64,000 nucleotides of DNA. Source: Eucalyptus grandis. Its lineage: Eukaryota; Streptophyta; Magnoliopsida; Myrtales; Myrtaceae. The position numbers were made by a program, and so were the translations under genes. The stretch is taken from NCBI RefSeq assembly GCF_016545825.1, contig NC_052616.1, positions 37,562,192 through 37,626,191 of the forward strand, read 5' to 3'. Below, one piece after another: positions 52,505 through 62,227 of the stretch. Under the pieces are notes generated by a model. It worked only from the letters and a program-made list of their open reading frames with translations, did no database searches and was not told where the DNA came from. The number at the start of each line of letters is the position of its first letter. The first letter of the stretch is position 1.

Positions 52505-54779
52505 GGCCTGCACGTGATGAGTAGAAGCTGGATCTTTTTGGGGTAGTTAGCCGACACTTTTGATGAGGGTTGTGCACGTGTGATGTTGAGGGTCGAGGTT
52601 TCTTTTTGAGGTTTTAGGCTGGACATGGTTGAGTCCTAGCTTTTCCTTTTTGATGTACCGATCCAAAAGAGATCCCATCTTGAAAATATATATGTAAATA
52701 AAGTCTCGTGGCTTGTTTATAAAATTATGGTGATTAGTGGTGTGTATTTGTATCATGGTTGGTAGGGGGAGAGACGGTGATATTTTAATTTACTTCCGCT
52801 AATGAGTCGCGTTGGGACCGTTTTGTTTTTTTAAAAAAAATGTGTCTACGAATTAGGACACTTCTTCGAAAGACAGAAAGGTAATAAGGAGTAACATTAG
52901 CGCTGCTGACGACCTGTGAAGGGTTCGGGGTGTCACATGTGACATCCCGAATTTTCAACCTGTTTTCTACTAAATTAATGGGGCATTTCATCAACGCACC
53001 TATAGAGCTGTTCTCGAGCTAATCACTCTCGAAATAACTAGACTAGCTTGGTAAGTCATTAAGGAATTTTAAGGCAATAGACTTGAGAATTCGACCAGGA
53101 ATCAACTTATCGATTGTGCTCATCTTTAGAGGCCATTACGACATAGTTAAAAATCGATTTGAGATCAGAGATAGGTCGGTTCGACTGAGATTTGTGTCTT
53201 ATCATGGGTAACCCCACTAAATTGGAAAATTCTCATCGACCAACACTAATTTGATTTTATTGTCATTTACCTTATATCCATTTTGAATCCTCGAGATTTT
53301 CACGACAATCGAGAGTTGCCAATGTGAAGAGTGGGTTCATGTGGCTCGAAGAAAATCGACCACAGGTTATTTGCTCTAAAAAGTTCTGAAAACTATCCAG
53401 TAGTCTAAATAACGCTAAAAACAAGCCGTATGAAAATTAACCTCCAATTCAAGTCCGATTTCAGAAATTGAATATTCTGTCATGTCACAATAAATTCTAG
53501 GAACGTTGACTCAGTCTTAGAAGGAGCAGCCTAGGATGAATCTTGGAGAGCAAGTGTGGAAAAAAATTGACCAAGTGCCCATCCATCTCTCCCTCATCTC
53601 TATCCCCCCCCTCTCTCTCTCTCTCTCTCTCCATCGTCCACCTCCATCCTCTCTCTCTCCCAACCTTGGTTGACGCCCAACATAAGCCAACGGAAGGAGC
53701 AGCCATGCCATCTAGCCGTCGTATGCCAAGCCACCATCGGAGTTGCGCCGCTCACCACTGTTCACCACCACCCGCGCACGCCACGCCTTGCCGCCTCCCG
53801 CACGCTGTCTAGCCACCTTTACCATGCGCCACACGCTGTCCAGCCGCCCTTGTCGTGCGTCTAGCGGCTCCTTCGGCTCATGTTGGAGCCCATTCAGCCA
53901 CCGTCCAACCACCTCCAGCCACCATGAGCCATTGCTCAACCTCGCTTGGCCTAGCTGTAGCTTCCCCGACCCTTGGTTGCCTCAACCGGCCCCAAATCCG
54001 CCACCATCCAGCAGCAACCAGAGAGCAAATTTGTAGATATCACAACACCTTTGAGGTTCAATTTGAGGTGTTTTCGGGCCCCGAACCCTAGGCCCGCTTT
54101 GAAGTAAAACGTCCCCCGCGACGTTCCCGATGTTTCGATTCGAAAGGATTGTTAAATGTGTGAGTTTAGCTCATTAATTCTTGCTTAGTTTGCTAATGAT
54201 ACTTAATGGTTTATTAGTGTTAATTAAGCATGATTAGGTGGTTAGATTAGTTTAAAATAATTATATTAGTGAATTATTGATGCATGTTAGGCGGATAGAC
54301 TTAATTATTAGCAAGTAGAGAGCTTCTAATATTTATTGAAAAAACCTCGGGATTTTTCACGGTTCGTCTCGGCTTCCAATTAGGCATTACGAGCCTAAAT
54401 TGGATTTATTATATTTATTTAATAATTTTCGAAATTAATTAATTATTTATTTATTTTCCAGAAATTAGGCAAGGATAACCGATGATCAGAATTTTATGTT
54501 GATTGTCGTGGTGCAGTCCGTTTATTTAATTGAGCTTTATTTTATGCTGAAATGAATTGTTTGTGAAATTAGGATTTATTTCCTAAATTAAATAATTTTG
54601 ATTATTAATTGAAAAATAACTGGGCATCGGTTGATAATGCCAAAAATGTTTTAGTGGACTACAGAAAATAGTGGGAGTTATGGAAAGGGAAATATTATAT
54701 TTTGGTTAAGGCTAACTATGTGCCCACGCACGATATTTTATTGGGTATGATAAAAGTGAGAAGAAATGCTGTATACCAG

Positions 54780-55085
54780 ATAGGTCGCCTTAGAGAATGC
54801 ATGTAAATAGTTCAGAATATATATCACCTGGAAAAGCACGTGGCTCAGTGTTTAGTATGTTACCTTAGCGAATAAGTCACCTTAGAGAATGCATGTGACT
54901 CGGTAATTAGTACATCGCCTTGGAAAATGAGTCACCTTAGAGAATGCACGGGGCTCAGTGATTAGTATGTCGCATTAGCATATAAGACGCCTTAAAGAAT
55001 GCACATGGCACAGTGACTAAGTATGTTGCCTTAGCGGATAGGTCGCCTTAGAGAATGCACGTGGCGCAATGATTAGGTATATTGT
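54780..55085 (+). repeat. 55-bp tandem repeats in the 5' LTR
   Basis: The marker GAATGCA occurs at 54887, 54942, 54997 and 55053 (period 55-56), with earlier diverged units. The unit contains CACGTGGCTC(A/G)GTGATTAGTATGTCGCCTTAG-type sequence, so a G-box-like CACGTG recurs. The 3' LTR has the same array with more units. Confidence 0.85.
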
Positions 55086-55238
55086 ACTGGAAATTGTATA
55101 GTATGAATGGAAATGACTGAGGGATGGTCATGATGACATGTAATCAACTAGGTCGATTGATCGATGTATCAATCTATGATTTTATGATCGGGTGCCTATT
55201 TGAACTGTGCTAATAAGCAAGTGGAATCCGAGGCCAAG

Positions 55239-55367
55239 GTAAGTCATTTGACCCGTGTGTGCATAGGCAGCCTGGATGGCATATTGGTTTACTAATTGAG
55301 TCTTAAGGGATAAAACTTGCTAAAACATTGTCTCAATGGTTATTGTATAACTATTTCAATTCCTTAG
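55239..55367 (+). other. Intron-like GT-AG segment before the LTR ORF (family D)
   Basis: The donor is CCAAGGTAAGT with GT at 55239. The acceptor is TTTCAATTCCTTAG ending at 55367. The length is 129 nt. The ATG of the following ORF begins at the next base. The same donor context AGGCCAAGGTAAGTC is kept in the 3' LTR (63911) and, as AAGCCAAGGTAAGTC, in the solo LTR (32333). Confidence 0.55.
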
Positions 55368-55598
55368 ATGGCCGCACCTCCACCTCCTCATCCTTCCATG
55401 CATTTTGGCATTCCTGAAGAGATTACCGAGGTAGCATACCACTTCCACATACATCCTCACCTGGAAGGACTAGAGTACGTGATGGTAAAGTCCACTGTCT
55501 GGGTTGATGTTGGTCAGGATGCCCTGAGGCCCCATGAGTATCGATCCTGGTACTGTCATTACTATGATGGGTGGAGAGAAGAGGGTCCCATACCTTAG
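55368..55598 (+). CDS. Small ORF encoded inside the family-D LTR, N-terminal part
   Basis: 76 codons starting MAAPPPPHPSMHFGIPEEI, with LEGLEYVMVKSTVWVDVG in the middle and a TAG after GPIP. The F-G-I-P and G-L-E-Y-V-x-V patterns align with F/Y-G-I/L-P and G-L-x-Y/F-V/I-R-V of the family-B LTR ORF, supporting distant common origin. The frame probably once continued into the acidic segment at 55747-56028, from which it is now separated by stops and a frame change. The function is unknown. Confidence 0.5.
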   Translation: MAAPPPPHPSMHFGIPEEITEVAYHFHIHPHLEGLEYVMVKSTVWVDVGQDALRPHEYRSWYCHYYDGWREEGPIP

Positions 55599-55689
55599 GG
55601 TGATGTGCCTATGTGCGTTCTAGAGGAAGCGTTTGGAGAAGGAATTGGCTAATCATAAGGACAGGTCGATAGTGGATGCAAAAGACTCT

Positions 55690-56028
55690 AAGCTTGAGAC
55701 TGATCATGATTTCCCCTAACCATCAACAGCAGACTCCAACTGGAGCATGCCAGAAGAAGGGGAGATAGTTGAGCAAGACGGGGAACCTGAAGAGGAACAA
55801 GAGTGGGAATGGCCAGAGGTAGAAGAGCCTAAGGAGAAGGAACCGGAGGAGGATTACCTGTTGGAAGACCCTGTAGAGGTGAAACCAGAAGAAAACGAGT
55901 TGGAAGAAAATGAGCTTAATGAAGAGGAATCTGAGGAGGATCAGGATGATGATCCCAAGTATGACCCATATGAGGATTGCGATACCATGCCGTTTTGTGA
56001 ACCTTGTGTACTTGTGAATAGGTGTTAG
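55690..56028 (+). pseudogene. Highly acidic C-terminal part of the LTR ORF (family D)
   Basis: The frame from before 55747 reads STADSNWSMPEEGEIVEQ, then a run dominated by Glu, Asp and Pro ending DPKYDPYEDCDTMPF and NRC, stop at 56026. The ATG at 55747 gives 93 codons. About 40% or more of the residues are acidic by inspection. The same junction motif (S-S/N-W-S-M followed by acidic residues) is in LTR D0 at about 3190. Acidic tails can act in chromatin or transcription factor contacts, but that is speculation here. Confidence 0.45.
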
Positions 56029-56281
56029 ATCATACCTATGTTAATAGTATTATAAAATATACTATGAGGTGTGTTTGTATAAAAGTGTGGTTATGATTTT
56101 AGGATGTGAAAAATATAACCCTGCTTTTCTACCCCCAAATGCTTTATTGTTTAGGGATTATTATATGCTTCCACATTGCGTATTAAAATAAAAGGGTTCG
56201 TGATGCGTCTTGGGATGTCTCTATTAATTGATCGAGGGATGGACACGCGTTCGAGGATCAGGGCGTGACATCCCGTTTAAG

Positions 56282-56295
56282 TGGTATCGGAGCAT
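56282..56295 (+). other. Primer binding site, initiator tRNA-Met
   Basis: TGGTATCGGAGCATG, one change from TGGTATCAGAGC, lies 11-12 nt inside the 5' LTR end. Confidence 0.85.
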
Positions 56296-56477
56296 GGTCG
56301 TAGGAAATGGAGTGATAAGGTGCGATGACCTATGTGATAGTAGTAGGAAAGACATTTAAATTAATGTCTGGTGCATGTCAATGCTAGATGATTAGTAAAA
56401 ATTGTTTACCGTTTGTGTGTCATTCATCTTCTAATCCAGTGTGGATTTGGAAGTCAGGTGTTAGTTGAGACTGAGCC

Positions 56478-57700
56478 ATGAGCGAGCTAGAGCAGAGGAC
56501 TCCGAGTAAGCGAGTTGTTAGACACTCAGCTCGAGTTAGAACACCAATTAGGATCAGTACCCAAGGTAGAGGTAGGGCACAAGCATAGGCCAGTACTAGT
56601 GGTGTGGCACCACCTGTAGTTGGTGCCGGGGTAGCAGCCCCTAATGATCCCAAGATAGATGTGATCATGCATGTACTTGAAGTTATGGGTACCATAATGG
56701 ATTAGCAAGCACAAAACCAAGCTGCTACTGTTGAAGCCGCTGCCCAGGCTGCTGCTACTACTGCAGTTGCTGTCGCTGTTGAAGCCGTCCCTACCGCACC
56801 TGTTAAAGTTCCGCCAAGGATTGTGGTCACTGAAAGGCCAATTCACAAGTTGGTGGAGTAATTCTGAAAATTGAACCCACATTTGTTTACTAGGATAGGA
56901 GACCCCGAAGCTGTTGCTTTATGGGTTCAAAAGTTGGAAAAAGCGTTTGCACTGCTGATGTGCAACGAGATTGAGAAAGTAGTCCTAGCAACTTACCAGT
57001 TGAAGGGAGTTGTGAATACTTAGTGGAGGACTACTCGTGGAGCAATATTTCCATAATGTGTCGTTTCAGAGTGGAACACCTTCCTTGAAGCCTTCGATGA
57101 CAAATATTTTTCAGAGACTGCCAAGGAGGTGAAGATGGCAGAATTTCAATGTCTTCGCCAGGGTTCCCTAACTGTTGACGAATATGAGGCAAAGTTCGCT
57201 GAACTTTTGCAATATGCTCCAGAATTGATAGAGAACCCGGCAAACTAAGTGAGAAGGTTTAGGGATGGGTTCAAACCAGACTTGAGGAGCATATTGGTTT
57301 CTCTAGATTTGAGGACTTACAACGACATTTATAGGAGAGCCTAGAAGATCGAGAAAGATCAGAACAAAAGGGCCGCTTCATCTGGATCAAGGTTCAACTC
57401 CCATAGAGATAGTATCCGCCAAGGAAAGTGGCCTATACCCGGAGGTAGATCTCATGTCCCACCCAATAAGAGAAGTGGATTTAGTAGGCCAATGCCCAGA
57501 AGTAATGAGGCATGTCGCTTTTGTGGAAGGCGACACGGGTCAGCTTTGTGCCTAGCTAGGACAGGAGCATGTTTCGAATGTGGCTAACAAGGTCACATAG
57601 CCAGGAATTGTCCAAGAAAGTCAAGAGGACAACCGCAATTACCACCACCGCCACCATTAAGACAGATAAAAGGGTATGCCCCTCAGAACGCACCATAGAG
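56478..57700 (+). pseudogene. Gypsy gag (family D), broken by stops
   Basis: It starts at ATG 56478 (MSELEQRTPSKRVVRHS). An Ala-rich stretch (56700-56790) is followed by the capsid region: LNPHLFTRIGDPEAVALWVQ, LEKAFALLMCNEIEKV, FDDKYFSETAKEVKMAEF and GSLTVDEYEAKFAEL. Two cysteine motifs follow: CRFCGRRHGSALC (about 57510) and CFECG, stop, QGHIARNC (57570-57612). At least eight in-frame stops interrupt it, several of them TAG in positions normally Trp or Gln in this family. Confidence 0.85.
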
Positions 57701-57719
57701 AGGATAGCTGAGACCTCTA

Positions 57720-58460
57720 GTGCAAGGTACAATTTATGCAATCACGCAAGGTCAGGCAAAAATTGCGCTTGACATGATCATAGGTATGGTTTTGCTCAAT
57801 GATCATCCTGCTTATACTTTGTTTGAATCGGGAGCAACCCATTCATTTATTGCCGAACAATATGTTAAGTTGTTAGGATTGAGTCCTATATTATTGGAGT
57901 CGGTAGTTTGCATATCTACACCGTTGAAGGATAAAGTTATTGCTGCTTTGACTTATTCTGGTTGCAAGTTAGCGATCGATGAGCGACTAGGGAAAATAGA
58001 CTTGTTAGTTCTAACCATGTATGATTTTGATTTGATAATTGGCATGGACTAGCCCACCAAGTAACGAGCTATAATTGACTGCTATCGCAAAGCAATTCAA
58101 TTTGACCAGTTAGGCGGTAAAAGCTTCGACTTTGTCGGGAATCAAGGAGGACCCTCAATTGTCCTAATCTCATCGCCAGAGGCAACTCGTCTATTAGACG
58201 AGGGTTGCCAAGGTTATCTAGCAACTGTCGTAGATACGACAATTGTGAAGTTGAAAATGGAAGACATTGCTGTGGTGCAAGAATTTCCATATGTCTTTCC
58301 AAAGGAATTGCTAGGTTTGCTGCAAGAAAGAGAGATAGAGTTTGTGATGGAACTGGCACTCGGGACAAAGCCAATCTTTAAGGCTCATTACTGGATAGCG
58401 TTATCTGAGTTGAAAGAGCTAAAGGTGCAGATGCAAGAATTATTAGATAAAAGGGTTTAA
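57720..58460 (+). pseudogene. Gypsy protease and linker (family D)
   Basis: The protease segment reads AYTLFESGATHSFIAEQYV (about 57810-57865). The catalytic position of the LFDSGA-type motif is Glu here. LIIGMD closes the domain at about 58050, followed by stops. A further frame (58245-58460) covers the linker into reverse transcriptase (VVQEFPYVFPKELLGL, REIEFVMELALGTKPI). It is inactive by catalytic change and stops. Confidence 0.85.
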
Positions 58461-59620
58461 TTTATCCTAGTGCATCACCTTGGAGAGCACCAGTTCTGTT
58501 TGTAAAAAAAAAAGATGGTGCCTTGTGTCTGTGCATTAACTATCGGCAACTCAATCAGGTAATGATCACGAATAAGTATCCACTGTCAAGGATTGACGAC
58601 TTGTTTGATCAGCTTCAAGGAGCATCGATTTCCTCGAAGATCGACTTGAGGACATGATATCACCAGTTGAGGATTAGGAAGGAGGATATTTCTAAGTCAG
58701 CATTTCATACTTGGTATGATCATTGCGAGTTCACAGTGATGCCATTCGGGTTGACGAATGCTCCTACTGCCTTCATGTATTTGATGAACAGAGTATTCAA
58801 AGAATATCTAGATCAGTTCGCGATCGTGTTCATCGATAATATTTTGGTGTATTCAAGAAGTGATGAAGAGCACGAGAGTTATCTAAGATTAGTACTGCAG
58901 ACACTGAGAGTTAATAAGTTGTATGCCAAGTTCAACAAGTGCGAGTTTTGGTTAACTCGTGTTGCGTTCTTAGGTCATGTGATCTCAGGCGAAGGAATTT
59001 CAATGGACCCGAGCAAGATAGAAGTAGTGACCAACTAGCTAAGACCGACTATACTGACAAAGATTAGAAGTTTTCTGGGTTTAGCAGGGTATCGCAGATG
59101 GTTTGTGGAAGGGTTCTCGTCTCTAGCATCGACATTGACAAAACTTTTAAAGAAAGAGGAAAATTTTGTATGGACAAACAAGTGCGAGAGTAGCTTTCAA
59201 GAGCTTAACGAAAAGCTGACTACTGCACCTGTGCCGACGATTCCATCTGGTCCTGGAGGATTCAAGATCTATAGTGATGCGTCACTCAGAGGATTGGGAT
59301 GTGTGCTAATGCAATATGGCAAAATTGTTGCATACACCTCCCGTCAGTTGAGATCTCATGAGTTGAATTACCCGACGCATGACTTAAAGCTCGCAGCTTT
59401 ATATTTGTGTTGAAGATTTGGAGACACTACTTGTGTGAGGAAAGATTCCAGATCTTGATGGACCATCAGAGTCTCAAGTACCTATTATCTCAGAAGGAAT
59501 TGAACATAAGACATCGTCGATAGATGGAATTGCTGAAGGACTACGACTATGATATCCTATATCACCCAGGAAAAGCGAACAAGGTTGCCGATGCTTTGAG
59601 TCGAAAGTCTTCAGTTACGC
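58461..59620 (+). pseudogene. Gypsy reverse transcriptase and RNase H (family D)
   Basis: The RT has [20 protein letters not shown] (about 58505), [37 protein letters not shown] (about 58740) and the active-site motif FIDNILVYS (about 58832), where the second acidic residue of the usual pair is Asn. Then come [18 protein letters not shown], the RNase H entry [14 protein letters not shown] (about 59070), [16 protein letters not shown] (about 59262), [16 protein letters not shown], and YHPGKANKVADALSRK (about 59570). A frameshift near 58460 and 59415 plus several stops inactivate it. Confidence 0.87.
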
Positions 59621-59879
59621 ACATATTAGTTAAGGAGTGGAACTTAATTGAAAGAGTTCGAGATTCGGTATTCAAGTTTGAGATAGGCCACCTTTCGAAT
59701 CTTACGGCCACCCTAAGAATTGAACCGGATGTCCAAGTCAGAATCAAGTTACTTCAACCAACAGATCCAGATGTACAAAAGATACTTCAAGAGGACACTG
59801 AGAAAAGAAAGGCTGATTTTTAGGTTTCTAATGATGGAATATTGAAGTTCCGAGGACATTTAGTTGTACCTAACAATTT

Positions 59880-61165
59880 AGAGCTCAGAGAAGATATTTG
59901 ATGTAAAGCACATCGTAGTAATTACAGCATTCATCTTGGAAGTACCAAGATGTATAAGAATCTACATCAACACTATTGGTGGTGAGGTATGAAGGCGGAC
60001 ATCGCCAAGCATGTCGCCAAGTGTCTGACGTGTCAGCAAGTAAAGGCTCAGCATTGCAAGCCGGGAGGACTTCTACAACCTCTTGAAATCCCAAAATGGA
60101 AATGGGAGTATATCACGATGGATTTCATGACTAGACTATCGAGGAGTCAAAGAGGAAATGATTCAATTTGGCTAATAGTTGACAGATTGACAAAGTTGGC
60201 TCACTTCATTGTAGTTCGAAAGGACCTAAGTTTTGATAGGCACGTAGATTTGTATGTGCGTCAAGTAGTTCGAATGCATGGAGTGCCGGTTACGATAACT
60301 TCGAATAGAGACCCAAGATTTACTGCCGCTTTTTGGAAGAGCTTACAGAGTGCCTTAGGTACAAAGCTTCAATACAATACGTCATATCATCCTCAGACGA
60401 ATGACTAGTTTGAGAGGACAATTCAAATCCTCGAGGACATGCTGAGAGCTTGTGTACTAGACTTCAAAGGAAGTTGGGAAGATTAGCTACACCTGGTAGA
60501 GTTTGCCTACAACAACAGTTATCAGCAGAGCATCAAGATGGTTCCATTTGAAGCGTTGTATAGCAGAGTGTGCAGAACACCAGTGTGTTGAGATGAAGTT
60601 GGGGAAAGAAAGATTCCAGGCCCATAGTTGGTCCAGCAATTAGTAGAAGCCGTGGTAGTGACCAGAGGCAGATTAAAGACCGCTCAAAGCAGGCATAAAG
60701 TTACGTAGATAAGCGTCAAAGGTCTTTGAAATTCCAAGTTGGTGATCACGTTTTTCTAAAGGCGTCACCAATGAAGGGAACTTCACGCTTTGGTAAGAAA
60801 GGAAAATTGAGTTTAAGGTACGTAGGTCCGTTTGAGATTCTCGAGAGAATCGGGAGCCTAACGTATCGTCTTGTGTTGCCACCGACATTGGCGCAAATGC
60901 ACAACGTCTTTCACGTGTCGATGTTAAGGAAGTATGAGCCTGACCCAACCCGTGTGCTCAATTTCGAGGAATTGGACATGGACGACCGTGTGTCATACGT
61001 TGAAAGCCCAATTCAAATTGTGGATCATAAAGAGCAAATTATACGTATAAAGACCATCTCGTTGGTCAAAGTGATTTGACAACACCACGATACAGAAAGA
61101 GCGACGTGGAAGACTGAAGAGTCGATGAGACAGTTGTATCCCCACCTTTTAATCAAAGTGTGTAA
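59880..61165 (+). pseudogene. Gypsy integrase and chromodomain (family D)
   Basis: The zinc-binding part includes HVAKCLTCQQVKAQH (about 60010). The core has WEYITMDFMTRLSRSQRG and TSNRDPRFTAAFWKSL (60295-60350; the catalytic Asp of the SDRD pattern is Asn). HPQTND, stop, then FERTIQILEDMLRACVLDF keeps the Glu. The C-terminal region has VGDHVFLKASPMKG, RYVGPFEILERIG and HNVFHVSMLRKYEPDP. A chromodomain-like tail, ISLVKVI, stop, QHHDTERATWKTEES, ends at about 61165. This classifies the element as a chromovirus. Stops and the Asp change make it dead. Confidence 0.88.
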
Positions 61166-61192
61166 GGTTTAAATTTCGAGAACGAAATTTTT

Positions 61193-61208
61193 ATAAGAGA
61201 GAAAGAGT
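61193..61208 (+). other. Polypurine tract
   Basis: AAGAGAGAAAGAGT immediately precedes the 3' LTR start TGTGACATTC, after the family-typical TTTCGAGAACGAAATTT. It primes plus-strand DNA synthesis in active relatives. Confidence 0.75.
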
Positions 61209-62192
61209 TGTGACATTCTGAATTTTCAACCTGTTTTCTACTAAACTAATCAGGCATTTCATCGACGCGCTTATAGGGCTGTTCTCAGAATTGATCACTC
61301 TCGAGGTAACTAGACTAGCTGGGTAAGCTATTAAGAAATTTGATGGCAATAGACTTGAGAATTCGACCAGGACTGGACTTCTCGACCGTGCTCATCTTTA
61401 GAGGCCATTAAAGCACAATTAAAAATCGATTTGGGATAAGAGATAGGTCGATTCAACTGAGATGTGTGGCTGATCGTGGGTGAGTCTACAAATTGAGAAA
61501 TTCTCATCAACTGACACTAATTTGATTTTATTGTCGTTTTGGTACACTGCATCCTTATTTGAATTCTCAAAATTTTTACGACAATCGAAAGTTGCCAATG
61601 TGTTTAGTGGGTTTATTGTGGCTCAAAAAAAATCGATCACGGGTCATTTGCACTAAAAAGTTATGAATACTACTAAGTAGTCTAGATTACGCTAAAAACG
61701 CGCAGAATGGAAATTAACCACCAATTCAAGTCCGATTTTAGAAATTGAAGATTATGTCATGTCACAATAAATTCTGGAAACATCGACTCAATTTCAGAAG
61801 ATTTTTCTGATGACCGAGACTTTTTGGGAAAAAGTCGACTCGAGATTGTTTTTGTTCAATTAAAGCCGAGGATTGTTTTTTATTTCAAATTTGAGATGCA
61901 AGATGGTTTATTGGATGAGGAAAATTGTCATTTGATGCGTTGGGGTACTAATTGATTTTATGGAAGCTAAATGAGAATGAATTGAGCAAGATTAGGCAAC
62001 CAATTGGAATCAAATGTGGCAAATTCGTAGCTCCCCCTTCTACTAACCATTTTGGACCAATTGAGAAGTTATGAGGAGTGTAATGGTGGCCTAATGGAGG
62101 CTAAGTATGTGTGCGTGGCCTAGGATGAATCTTGGAGAGCAAGTGTGGAAAAAAAAATTGACCAAGGGTCCCTCCATCTCTCCCTCATCTTT

Positions 62193-62227
<35 letters not shown>

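Larger units (their letters stand above)
49701..52942 (+). mobile_element. Solo LTR of chromovirus family B, inserted in the first 5 bp of LTR D
   Basis: The LTR 49706-52937 starts TGTGGCATCCCAAAA and ends TTCGGGGTGTCACA. It is flanked by TGTGA at 49701-49705 and 52938-52942, and TGTGA is also the first five bases of the family-D LTR that follows. It has a GA-rich leader (50220-50400), four ~180-bp repeats (50.59-51.2 kb), an ATG/ATGATG-rich simple-sequence region (51.84-52.10 kb), an intron-like segment and a complete small ORF. It is the same family as the reverse-oriented LTR at 3380-6487. Confidence 0.93.
52938..56270 (+). mobile_element. 5' LTR of the family-D element
   Basis: TGTGACATCCCG to CAGGGCGTGACA. 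The CT-rich leader is at 53575-53660. Compared with the 3' LTR it lacks about 310 bp (corresponding to 61803-62118), a deletion just before the shared CCTAGGATGAATCTTGGAGAGC. It contains the 55-bp repeats, the intron-like segment and two ORFs. Confidence 0.92.
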
